A stretch of 39,344 nucleotides of DNA. Source: a bacterium (lineage in GTDB: Bacteria; Patescibacteriota; Saccharimonadia; Saccharimonadales; JAGQNK01). Made by a program: the position numbers and the translations under genes. Location of the stretch: assembly GCA_029557815.1 (NCBI GenBank), contig JAKQHX010000028.1, positions 1 to 39,344 of the forward strand, given 5' to 3'. Positions 1 to 8,228 of the stretch are shown here, one piece after another. Position 1 is the first letter of the stretch. The number at the start of each line of letters is the position of its first letter. The notes below the pieces were generated by a model, which saw only the letters and a program-made list of their open reading frames with translations, searched no databases and had not been told where the DNA came from.

Positions 1-1
1 T

Positions 2-655
2 GCGGTGCCCGTACCAAAGCCGACGCCTCCACCGCCACCTCAGCCCCAACCAACCCCTCCGCCCGCACCCAAGAAGCCGGCTCTAAGTATCCAAAAAGAT
101 ATCCGTGCGAGCGGTGATACAGCGTGGCTGCAAGAGGTTACGGCAGATCCTGGTGAACAGCTCGAATACCGTATCACCGTCACGAACACCGGTGAAGCGG
201 ATCTACAAAACGTGCGCATACAGGATTCCTTACCAGACGACGTGAGTTTTGAAGATACAAACCTAAATGGTTCTGAAGGGGTCGAAGGTTTTCGGGTCAG
301 TGAGCTCGTAGGCGAGGGAATAGAGCTGGCATCTCTGGAGGTAGGCAATTCGATTGAAATCGTCTTCTCGGTCACTGTCGGTACGCAGGTGGACGCGTGT
401 AAAGTACCAATGCAAAACGTGGCCTTTGCAGAGGCCGATAATGTGCCGGAAGAGCAGGATGACGCGTTGGCTCAGGTGTGCCAGCCTGAGAAACCTCAGC
501 CAGTCGTAAGGGTAAAGGCCGTCACGACCCCTCCGCCCGCCCAGAAGCTACCCGATACGGGGATGGCAGGAGTGGTAGGCATCTTCTCTATCACCAGTTT
601 TCTAGGGTTTGCTGCCTATAAGCTTAAAGAGTTCTATGCATACTTCTTACGCTAA
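2..655 (+). CDS. DUF11-domain surface protein, 5' truncated by window edge, LPDTG-like C-terminal anchor + TM + basic tail
   Basis: ORF open to window start; DUF11-type 'LEYRITVTNTGEADLQNVRIQDSLPDDV'; C-term 'KLPDTGMAGVVGIFSITSFLGFAAYKLKEF'. Confidence 0.8.
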   Translation, partial: AVPVPKPTPPPPPQPQPTPPPAPKKPALSIQKDIRASGDTAWLQEVTADPGEQLEYRITVTNTGEADLQNVRIQDSLPDDVSFEDTNLNGSEGVEGFRVSELVGEGIELASLEVGNSIEIVFSVTVGTQVDACKVPMQNVAFAEADNVPEEQDDALAQVCQPEKPQPVVRVKAVTTPPPAQKLPDTGMAGVVGIFSITSFLGFAAYKLKEFYAYFLR

Positions 656-690
656 TATTTTGAATAATGTGCCACTAAATTGTATTAGTA

Positions 691-719
691 TTGACATAGA
701 AGGTTACTTATGGTAGAAT
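691..719 (+). promoter_or_regulatory. sigma70-like promoter upstream of the Thr-rich protein gene
   Basis: TTGACA (691-696), 17-nt spacer, TAGAAT (714-719). Confidence 0.7.
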
Positions 720-785
720 CTAAGCATAATACGTCAAAGAAGTGGGCGTAGGGATTAAGAAACAAGGAGTTTAAAGGATACGTTT

Positions 786-2300
786 ATGGAACATCCAGTA
801 AATCCGTTCGAGAATATTACCACCTTCGAAGAAGGTGCTCGTGTGCTAATGGATCTGCAGGCACTACACAAAGCCAAAATGGCAGAGACGTCTGTACAGG
901 TCGCAGAACTGGCCCCAGAGCCGGTAGTAGCTGTAGTGGCCGAACAGCCTGTAGCAGAAGTTCGTGACATTACGTCAGCGCCGAGCGCTCGCAAGGCCGA
1001 AGCAGGCATCAACCCACGCCGTCGTGCTCTCGCAAGTGTCGCTGCATCAGTTGCAGTACTTGGTGTAGCACTTGGGATGGGCACTGGTCGCACAGAAACA
1101 GCAGCAGCTAGTACCCAAGAGGTTGCCATGGACCAGCTTGGTTTCTTGCCATCAGACGGTACCCTGAGCGAAAGTTATGACAACCCAGCAACTACCCAGG
1201 TAGAAACTATCGCTGACCGCGAAATCGTATTCTTTGCCGAACAGGCTCCAGAAGGCAGCAACTACTGGGGTCCAGAGGGTGAAAAGTCAGCTCCCGCCGA
1301 TGCCCTTACAAATATGCTCGCCCGTGATATTGTTGACCCGACTTCTTTGGTTGGTCACCGCGAAGAGGCTGGCCTTTCCGAGCGAATGACTCCAGAGCAG
1401 CGCGACGAACTCGTCAATCACTACATCAACGACCGAGAGGCTTTTGCGGCTGCGCAGGAAGAGTTTGCTAACTACCTATCGCAAGAAGGTGCAAAGATTA
1501 GTTTCTCTACCTTCGAAGGCAAGCACGTTGATTACTACACGATGTACATGAAGACGCGTGAAGCCGAAGGTCTGGCGCCAACGATCCACCAGTCTAAGGA
1601 GTCAATGCAGGGCAAAATTGTCCTCCGCATTGACCTGCCGGGCACAGTGGATGCCAAGGGCGTAACCGGTAAAGCACAAACACTTTACTACAAGATTGAC
1701 TGTGGCTACCAGCCAGTCAGCCCTGTTCCATTTGAAAACGTACCAGAACTACCTCCAGAAGAAACCCCTACGACATCTACTACTACCCCTGAAACTACCA
1801 CTTCGACCACCTCTACCACAACTCCTGAGACATCAACTACCACCTCTACCACAACAAGTATTCCGGAAACCACTACCACAACTTCTACTACCACTACGTC
1901 TACCACCTCTACAACGGTTCCAGAGACTACAACAACTACGTCTACAACCGTTCCTGAAACTACCACCTCTACCACAACTCCTGAGACAACCACTACAACT
2001 ACAATTCCACCAAAGGAAGACGATGGTGAAGTACCTGGTGAGCACAACGAGCCAGGCGAGCCAGATGATCCAGGTGAAGGCCCAGCCGAGCAAGAACCAG
2101 GCGAAGATGGGTACTTGCCAGGCGAAGTTCCAGTAACTCCTCCAGAGACTCCACCGACAACTGTCCCTACAACTACGACGACAGTTCCTCAGTCGCCTGC
2201 CACGACCTCACCGGCTCCAAGTAGCACAAATCCGCCGGTATCAGTAACGACAGTCGTACCGACTACCGTCCCAGAAGACCAAATGCCACAGCTGCCATAA
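786..2300 (+). CDS. Membrane-anchored Thr/Pro-rich stalk protein (internal TM near residue 85, TTTST/PETTT repeats)
   Basis: Long ORF with upstream promoter and purine-rich RBS; hydrophobic 'ALASVAASVAVLGVALGMGTG'; low-complexity Thr-rich C-terminal half. Confidence 0.8.
   Translation: MEHPVNPFENITTFEEGARVLMDLQALHKAKMAETSVQVAELAPEPVVAVVAEQPVAEVRDITSAPSARKAEAGINPRRRALASVAASVAVLGVALGMGTGRTETAAASTQEVAMDQLGFLPSDGTLSESYDNPATTQVETIADREIVFFAEQAPEGSNYWGPEGEKSAPADALTNMLARDIVDPTSLVGHREEAGLSERMTPEQRDELVNHYINDREAFAAAQEEFANYLSQEGAKISFSTFEGKHVDYYTMYMKTREAEGLAPTIHQSKESMQGKIVLRIDLPGTVDAKGVTGKAQTLYYKIDCGYQPVSPVPFENVPELPPEETPTTSTTTPETTTSTTSTTTPETSTTTSTTTSIPETTTTTSTTTTSTTSTTVPETTTTTSTTVPETTTSTTTPETTTTTTIPPKEDDGEVPGEHNEPGEPDDPGEGPAEQEPGEDGYLPGEVPVTPPETPPTTVPTTTTTVPQSPATTSPAPSSTNPPVSVTTVVPTTVPEDQMPQLP
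1768..2010 (+). repeat. Low-complexity tandem repeat encoding PETTTSTTT-like units
   Basis: Recurring acyaccacctctaccacaactcctgag-type units in frame. Confidence 0.85.
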
Positions 2301-2324
2301 CAAAGGATATAAGGAGATATATTC

Positions 2325-3926
2325 ATGAAAATCTTTAGCAAAATCCGTGAAAGCTTCCGCAAGCTCTCCAAGACTGCAGTTGTCACAGTTGCTGCGCTTG
2401 GTATCCTAGCTGGCGTTGGTATTGCCGCAAAGCTGGTAACAGCAGAGTTCTATCCGAACCGTACACCGTTTGACTACAGCAAGCCATGTAACCCGAACGA
2501 TAGCGACATCTATGATCGTTGTGGTTCGTTGACTGGTCCGGTTTTCAACTCATTCATCAATACGCCGAGCTACGGTGACGAGCGCGCTTTCGTAGACGCT
2601 CGCCGCAGCGACCAGAACACAGGCGACGATCTGTACAAGAACGTCTTGCCAAACGTGACAGAGGGTAGCAAAGAAGTCGTTGTACGTATGTACATCCACA
2701 ACAACGCTAACCAAAGCACAAACGCTAGTGGCTTGGGTGTGGCAAAGAATACGAAAGTCCGTGTTTTTGTGCCGACTGCTACTAGCCAGGCGCTGCGTGC
2801 TCGCGGTTACATTTCTGCAGACAACGCAGCAGTTGTCGAGGACACTGTCGACTTTACAGCTAACAAAGAGTTCAAGATGTCATACGTACCTGGCTCTGCC
2901 AAACTGTATGACAACGACAACTTCAAGAATGGTGTTCAGCTCGCTGACACAATCGTCACAACTGGCGCACCTATTGGTAGCGATGCGCTCGATGGTAAGT
3001 TCAAGGGTTGTTTCGAGTACGAAGCAGTTGTAGAACTAAAACTAAAGGTTACTCCAAAAGAGAACCCAAATGTGAAGTTCGAAAAGCAAGTTCGCAAAAA
3101 AGGTGACAAGACGTGGGTTGAATCAGTAAATACCAAGCCTGGTGACGAAGTCGAATGGCTGCTGACCACCCAGAACACTGGTGATGCCGTTTTGAACGGT
3201 GTAACAGTCCGTGATGTCCTGCCACCACACGTAAAGCTAGTGAACGGCAGCGTCAAATGGATCGCTCCTTCCCAGACCGTTACCCAGAATGACAAGCCAC
3301 TCTTCGATGGTGGTATTAACATCGGTAACTATGCCAAAAATGGTGGTGCATACATTATGTTCACCACTAAAGTGCAGGACGATTTACCTGCCGATAAATG
3401 TGAAGTCCGTGTACGTAACCTGGCATACATGAAGTCTGACAAGACCAAAGAGACGGAAGACAGCGCTGATGTTGTCATCAAGAAAGACAAGTGTGTACCA
3501 CCACAGCCAGAAAAGCCGAAGTACGACTGTAAAGCCGTATCGCTCAAAGAGCTCGGCGGTCGCAAAGTTCGCGTAAGTGTTACGCCTACTATGACTGGTG
3601 ATGTAACGGTCAAGCACTACACCTATGACTTCGGTGACGGCAGCACGCCACTCGTAACTGACAAAGATACTGTTGAGTACACATATGCCAAAGACGGCAA
3701 CTACGTGACTCGCGTGAAAGTCGCCTTCAATGTCGGCGATGAAGTCAAGGAAGTCGACAGCGATAACTGTGCGGCACCAGTTACCTTTACCACAGAAGTA
3801 AAGGGCGAGCAGACACCAACCGTGCTGCCAGCAACTGGCCCGACGGAATTAGTCGGTATCTTCGTTGCTACCAGCTTTGCCGGTGCAATCGCTTACAATG
3901 TGGTTTACAGACGCTTCAGTAGGTAG
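2325..3926 (+). CDS. Secreted DUF11 + PKD-domain protein with LPATG-type C-terminal anchor
   Basis: RBS aaggagat; N-terminal TM; DUF11 'DEVEWLLTTQNTGDAVLNGVTVRDVLP'; PKD 'YDFGDGSTPLVTDKDTVEYTYAKDGNY'; C-term 'LPATGPTELVGIFVATSFAGAIAYNVVYRRFSR'. Confidence 0.85.
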   Translation: MKIFSKIRESFRKLSKTAVVTVAALGILAGVGIAAKLVTAEFYPNRTPFDYSKPCNPNDSDIYDRCGSLTGPVFNSFINTPSYGDERAFVDARRSDQNTGDDLYKNVLPNVTEGSKEVVVRMYIHNNANQSTNASGLGVAKNTKVRVFVPTATSQALRARGYISADNAAVVEDTVDFTANKEFKMSYVPGSAKLYDNDNFKNGVQLADTIVTTGAPIGSDALDGKFKGCFEYEAVVELKLKVTPKENPNVKFEKQVRKKGDKTWVESVNTKPGDEVEWLLTTQNTGDAVLNGVTVRDVLPPHVKLVNGSVKWIAPSQTVTQNDKPLFDGGINIGNYAKNGGAYIMFTTKVQDDLPADKCEVRVRNLAYMKSDKTKETEDSADVVIKKDKCVPPQPEKPKYDCKAVSLKELGGRKVRVSVTPTMTGDVTVKHYTYDFGDGSTPLVTDKDTVEYTYAKDGNYVTRVKVAFNVGDEVKEVDSDNCAAPVTFTTEVKGEQTPTVLPATGPTELVGIFVATSFAGAIAYNVVYRRFSR

Positions 3927-3965
3927 TATAATACGCCTCATCGAGTAGTTTGACTGGCCGCTCAC

Positions 3966-4001
3966 AAGACCCCACTCACACGCAGTGGGGTCTTTCTTTT
4001 T
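3966..4001 (+). terminator. Rho-independent terminator after the surface-protein locus
   Basis: AAGACCCCA ... TGGGGTCTT followed by TCTTTTTAT. Confidence 0.85.
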
Positions 4002-4164
4002 ATCTCCTTATCTGTTACAATAGCGCGGTTACTTCATCTGGAAAATAGGCTAAAAAGGAAGTCTATCATTCCTGAAAGTCCCATGCCTCATACTTTGTAT
4101 GAGCCACAAATTACTCGGAAATGCCAAAAAATGTAAACACTTTTTGTCGCTTCACTCGTAATTT

Positions 4165-4239
4165 GGCCTCATCGTCTAACGGTTAGGACACCAGGTTTTC
4201 ATCCTGGCAATCGGGGTTCGATTCCCCGTGAGGTCACCA
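4165..4239 (+). tRNA. tRNA-Glu (TTC), CCA encoded
   Basis: GGCCTCA/TGAGGTC acceptor, CCAGG-TTTTCAT-CCTGG anticodon arm, CGGGG-TTCGATT-CCCCG T-arm, encoded CCA. Confidence 0.97.
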
Positions 4240-4273
4240 AAACAAGAGCCCCTGAAAGTGGGGTTTTTGTTTT
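4239..4273 (+). terminator. Terminator hairpin immediately after tRNA-Glu
   Basis: AAAACAAgagCCCC tgaaagt GGGGtttTTGTTTT. Confidence 0.75.
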
Positions 4274-4481
4274 GGTGGTTTCTCTACGCGAGAAACGAAT
4301 CGAACACCGGTTCGAAGAACAAGGCAGCGCACAGGAGTTTACTCCGAGCACTGCTGCAGTTCGCAAGCCTTTAGGCTTATTCCCCGTGAGGTCGTGACCG
4401 CAGGAATCGAGCGCCGCTGGATTCGTCCTCGCGGGGGGTCTTTTTATTGATACAATAAATTATGAAGATATTTAATAACTA

Positions 4482-5021
4482 GTGGCCATTAATGCAGGAA
4501 GAACGGATATGGAACCACGTAGCGCCAAAGCATCCGGCAAAGACTTCCCTTATCGTTCAAAGACCGTTTGCTATATTGAGATAGATAAAACTGGCAAAGT
4601 CACACAGGGTGCTGACCTTGATGCCTATAAGCGAGCAGTTGCCGGCGAGTCTACCCTATATGCGGTGTGGCCAGGAAATTAGAGTAGCGATCTTTTTGTA
4701 ATCGACGATTTAGACGAGTACGCTCGGGCTATTGGTATTAAGCACGATACTGAACGAACGGGTCTGCAAGACCATAAGCATACTGTAGAGTGGAAGATTA
4801 GTCCCTATGAAGATAACCCTAATGGCGTGTACATCAACATTGATCTGCGACTTACTTGTGGGTGCGCTATACGTGACCTTGATCTATTTGCTGCCCAGAT
4901 GCGCGAGCAGCGTGGCTGGGATATAGCCACGACCACTGGCTGGGGATCTCACGGAAAACCTGACGACCCGAGCTCAACCGAGTACTCAATCCGTATTCGT
5001 CGTAAGAGCCTTTCGGCATGA
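4482..5021 (+). pseudogene. Conserved-looking hypothetical protein interrupted by a single in-frame TAG (4680-4682)
   Basis: ORFs 4482-4682 and 4827-5021 share a frame; the 48 codons between them are open and read 'SSDLFVIDDLDEYARAIGIKHDTERTGLQDHKHTVEWKISPYEDNPNGVY'. ATG at 4509 is an alternative start. Confidence 0.75.
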
Positions 5022-5176
5022 TTCTGCTTGTCCCTGTGTTCGTGTAAGCTGCATCATGGCTACAGATAAATTTTCAGGATCAGATGACGCTCCAGAAGTA
5101 GTTAAGAGCCTAGGGTGTAAAACAGCACATGAAGGTATGTCATTGCTTGTTTAAAGCTCAGAACTACTGTGACGAC

Positions 5177-5629
5177 TTAATAATCCCGAGCTTCTAGTCT
5201 CCGGCGTTGTGCCTGTACACCAAAGTCATAGTCTATAAGAGATTGTGCCACCCATAACGTATGTTCATGGCCAAGCTCTGGTACATCTGTTGGCGGTTGA
5301 AAGAAGTCTTCGTAATTGAAAGCGACAGTATCCTCGGGCATCATCACTGCTTCAATACCTGGCTCCAATCGTGCATGTCGCTCAGCTGTGTACACCAGTA
5401 AGCCTGAGGCCAACGTTCGCATACGCAGTGCATCATTTTTTATGCGCCCCATGATAGCGCCGGCCAGGGTCATATAAATTTTTTCCAGTCTGTCGGCATG
5501 GCCGCTAACGCTTTCGGCTCGGATCTCCATGCCCTGACCACCCTCTGCTGCTTCATCTTCCAGTAAAAGCTCAAGCTTTACGTCACGGTTTAGGGGTCGT
5601 CCATTGCCATCGTAGAAATACCGACTCAT
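5177..5629 (-). CDS. Hypothetical protein (150 aa)
   Basis: ORF whose start overlaps the upstream stop by 1 nt (TAATG), translational-coupling geometry. Confidence 0.7.
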   Translation of the reverse strand: MSRYFYDGNGRPLNRDVKLELLLEDEAAEGGQGMEIRAESVSGHADRLEKIYMTLAGAIMGRIKNDALRMRTLASGLLVYTAERHARLEPGIEAVMMPEDTVAFNYEDFFQPPTDVPELGHEHTLWVAQSLIDYDFGVQAQRRRLEARDY

Positions 5630-6510
5630 TACATACCTCCATTCACTCTGGCTTCAAATTGCTCGTCAAAGTGTTGGCGACAGTAGGTTTGATGGAGGCT
5701 CGTACTGACTTCCATAGCCTTTAACTCTGCGCTCTCTTGCACCGCTATTTCTCGGTAATCGCTCGTTTGGAGCCAACGTCTGATGGTCCTATAGTTCAGG
5801 GCTAAGGAGCTGACTGCGAAAGCTGTTGGTATGACGAGACGGCCATATGTCATGGGCAGTTCTGGGGCTACAAAGTTGGGTGATGTGAGGATAACAGTAC
5901 TTCCGCCAACCGCAAGACCGCCCATACGGGCCACAAAACCCAGAAACTTCTTGTTAGATTGCATTCGTTCCCAGCTTACTAATGGATTTTCGAGGCCTTC
6001 TTTTACGCCAATTGCAAGGCCATGAGCGAGCGCTTGTGGCACTTCATGTTCTAGTGCTTCTAGGGCACTTACGCCATCCTCGTTGGTAACACGCTCCAGG
6101 ATGTCTTCGTCGTCCGTATTCGCTATCATCTGCAGCTGGCCCAGTAGACCGCGTTTGAATTCCTCGCCCAGGCTTGCCCTGTCGTTACCAAAACCCACAA
6201 TAAGACTGACGCCCTCTTTGTGAAGCGTGGGCCGGAGGGCAAATGCTCCAGGAGGAATATGGTCTTCACCCTCCTCGGGAGCGATTAATAAGACATCAAC
6301 GTGGGGAGCAGAATCGCTCGGGAGTGTGGTAGTCTTTGAGCGACTATTCGTCGTCGCGACTAAGGGGTTCAAACCATAAGCCTGATGTGCAGCTTCGGTT
6401 ACTTGTAGCGTCCCCCATGAGTACGGTACGGTGTATTCAACGGGCAATTCAAACTCAGCCGAGTTCGGCTGCGCTTCGTAAGGGAAAATTGTCCATTCAC
6501 CTTTTGACAT
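5629..6510 (-). CDS. Hypothetical protein (293 aa) with central hydrophobic/TM segments
   Basis: Long ORF with a consensus promoter just upstream. Confidence 0.75.
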   Translation of the reverse strand: MSKGEWTIFPYEAQPNSAEFELPVEYTVPYSWGTLQVTEAAHQAYGLNPLVATTNSRSKTTTLPSDSAPHVDVLLIAPEEGEDHIPPGAFALRPTLHKEGVSLIVGFGNDRASLGEEFKRGLLGQLQMIANTDDEDILERVTNEDGVSALEALEHEVPQALAHGLAIGVKEGLENPLVSWERMQSNKKFLGFVARMGGLAVGGSTVILTSPNFVAPELPMTYGRLVIPTAFAVSSLALNYRTIRRWLQTSDYREIAVQESAELKAMEVSTSLHQTYCRQHFDEQFEARVNGGM

Positions 6511-6518
6511 AAGTGTGT

Positions 6519-6547
6519 ATTATACCATTAATCGGCATGAGTGTAAA
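6519..6547 (-). promoter_or_regulatory. Promoter for the 5629-6510 gene
   Basis: Minus strand TTTACA, 17-nt spacer, TATAAT; ATG begins 8 nt after the -10. Confidence 0.75.
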
Positions 6548-6596
6548 TACATTTCACGCGAGAGTATCCCTTATCAACAAGGAAGTTCTTTAAATG

Positions 6597-6630
6597 AAAA
6601 ATCCCTCCGTCTCGCATAAGACATTGGGAT
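6597..6630 (-). terminator. Terminator-like hairpin at 3' end of the candidate RNA
   Basis: Minus strand ATCCC-aat-GTCT-tatgcg-AGAC-gga-GGGAT then TTTT. Confidence 0.65.
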
Positions 6631-6885
6631 AATCCATCCACTATTCCGCTACCAGATGCTTCGGGCGCTTACTAGTTTAAGCTTCGCCCTAGGACAGGAA
6701 TGCCTTCCCGTTGTACCCCGGTAGATGATGCTTTACGTAGAATTGGTTCGCTCCGGCGTTTAAGCATCAATCAGATTGTTCTTAGTTTGCACCTAAGAAT
6801 TCTCTTTCGGAACTCTCGGAGACCGCAATAAGTTGGTCAAAATGACCCCCTTTCTTTTAGTCTTTGCGCACCAGTTTGGATTATA
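6597..6885 (-). ncRNA. Candidate structured RNA (~280 nt) carried by the IS element; family not recognised
   Basis: Minus-strand TATAAT (6885-6880), several nested complementary stems, and a 3' terminator-like hairpin + T5. Confidence 0.55.
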
Positions 6886-7045
6886 ACCCCATGAGGATTT
6901 AAAGAATATTGCTTACGCTAAGGCAAGATACTCCTTATCAATAAGGATGTTGTTACGAACATTGACTTATTATTGACATAAGCACACAGCTACGTAACAA
7001 TAATATTGAAACTATCAATAAGTTTATAGTGACAAGTTGGTAGTG

Positions 7046-7080
7046 AAAGAAAAACAGACCCCGCCTAGTAGAGTCTGTTT
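7046..7080 (-). terminator. Terminator downstream of the 26-aa ORF
   Basis: Minus strand AAACAGAC ... GTCTGTTTTTCTTTC. Confidence 0.7.
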
Positions 7081-7118
7081 ACCACAATTCTGCGCGAATT
7101 GATTTTTCTAGAGCCACT

Positions 7119-7199
7119 TTACTGTATTACAGGGGGTGGCTCTTCGCATATTTCGCATTCTTCATCATCACAAAGGACAACGGTTGCTTCCACATGCAT
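7119..7199 (-). CDS. 26-aa ORF MHVEATVVLCDDEECEICEEPPPVIQ inside the IS element
   Basis: Strong SD agaaggaggt upstream of ATG; promoter and terminator flank it. Confidence 0.55.
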   Translation of the reverse strand: MHVEATVVLCDDEECEICEEPPPVIQ

Positions 7200-7304
7200 A
7201 CTTTACCTCCTTCTCCCTTACCCTCTCAAAAGGGTCTAGGCGTCGGTCATCTGCGCGGTAGTCCTCCTGGTTCTGGGCGGGCGCCCTGCCCACACAGTAC
7301 GAGA

Positions 7305-7334
7305 GAATTTGGTAAACAGCATTATACCAAATTC
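7305..7334 (-). promoter_or_regulatory. Operator-like palindrome overlapping a TATAAT -10
   Basis: Perfect GAATTTGGTA-10 nt-TACCAAATTC; minus-strand TATAAT lies at 7326-7321. Confidence 0.7.
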
Positions 7335-7400
7335 ATCGCTCTTAGTAACTAGCCATAACGGGTTACAATATATGTATGAATCAGAAGAAACGCTTTAAAG

Positions 7401-8228
7401 CTATCTTAAAACTCGTTTCGACGCCCGTTCCAAAAGAACAGGATAAGCAGCTACATCCCGATAAGAATAGCGAAAAACAAACTCGTCGAGGTAAGACTGT
7501 AAATATTTCCGTGAAACGTGGTGGTAAGTCCCGTCAATAGACCGTTTTAGTTGCCCCCAGAAGCCCTCTATGGTGTTCGTATGTACTCCGTCACGCACGT
7601 ATTCACCGATGCTATGGTGTACCGTCTTATGGTAGTAATCAGCCTTTGTCCAGTGGTAAATCGGGCTTTCGTCAGTATGTAATGTCGTGCCAATCTGCAC
7701 CGTGGACGGTATGAACGATTTAGTCCGTGCAGCAGAGGCGGTATCGGTGACCACAGCTCGAGCTCTTTTACTACTCAAAGCACCTAAAATAGGCGTTTTC
7801 TTGTTTCTTGCACCTAAGTAAGTTTCGTCAGCTTCAACTACACCCGAAAGCTTCATACCACCTTGTCTCATAGCAACTCGTATCTGCTTGCACATTCGCC
7901 ATGCGGTCTTATATGTGACTCCCAGATGACGTTGCACTTCTTTAGCCGACACACCATTCTTTGAGACGGAATAGAGATACATAACGTAGAACCAGCTGGT
8001 GAGTGGAATGTGGGACTTATGAAAAATTGTCTCAGCCAATGGATGTAGCTGGTAGCCACATTCACCACAGGCATAGCACTTGCGACCCTTTACTCGATAG
8101 AAAGTAACACCAATAACGCCACAGTGAGGACATGTATCTAAGTCACCATATCTAGACTGGAAAATACTATCTAAGCAAACATCGTCGTCAGGGTAATCTT
8201 TTCTAAACTGGGTAACTGAATAATTCAT
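7401..8228 (-). CDS. IS1595/ISXO2-like DDE transposase, apparently intact
   Basis: Zn-ribbon CPHCG...CYACGECGYQ, 'VVEADETYLGAR', 'LHTDESPIYHW', 'HTNTIEGFWGQLKRSI'. Confidence 0.93.
   Translation of the reverse strand: MNYSVTQFRKDYPDDDVCLDSIFQSRYGDLDTCPHCGVIGVTFYRVKGRKCYACGECGYQLHPLAETIFHKSHIPLTSWFYVMYLYSVSKNGVSAKEVQRHLGVTYKTAWRMCKQIRVAMRQGGMKLSGVVEADETYLGARNKKTPILGALSSKRARAVVTDTASAARTKSFIPSTVQIGTTLHTDESPIYHWTKADYYHKTVHHSIGEYVRDGVHTNTIEGFWGQLKRSIDGTYHHVSRKYLQSYLDEFVFRYSYRDVAAYPVLLERASKRVLR

Noticed and set aside
1768-2010. CRISPR-like periodicity
   Set aside because: Repeats are in-frame codon-degenerate Thr/Pro units without unique spacers; no cas genes in window.
1706-2047. Antisense Val-rich 113-aa ORF (VVVVEVVVSGTVV...)
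   Set aside because: Mirror image of Thr-repeat codons on the plus strand; no RBS or independent coding signal.
4379-4393. Second tRNA gene at the duplicated tRNA-Glu end
   Set aside because: Only the 3' 15 nt match; no full cloverleaf upstream. Kept as an att-like repeat instead.
5056-5154. 32-aa ORF MATDKFSGSDDAPEVVKSLGCKTAHEGMSLLV
   Set aside because: No SD or promoter, and too short to judge; may be a gene remnant.
6672-6767. 31-aa ORF MLKRRSEPILRKASSTGVQREGIPVLGRSLN in the IS RNA segment
   Set aside because: No Shine-Dalgarno and it overlaps strong stems; RNA interpretation preferred, not excluded.
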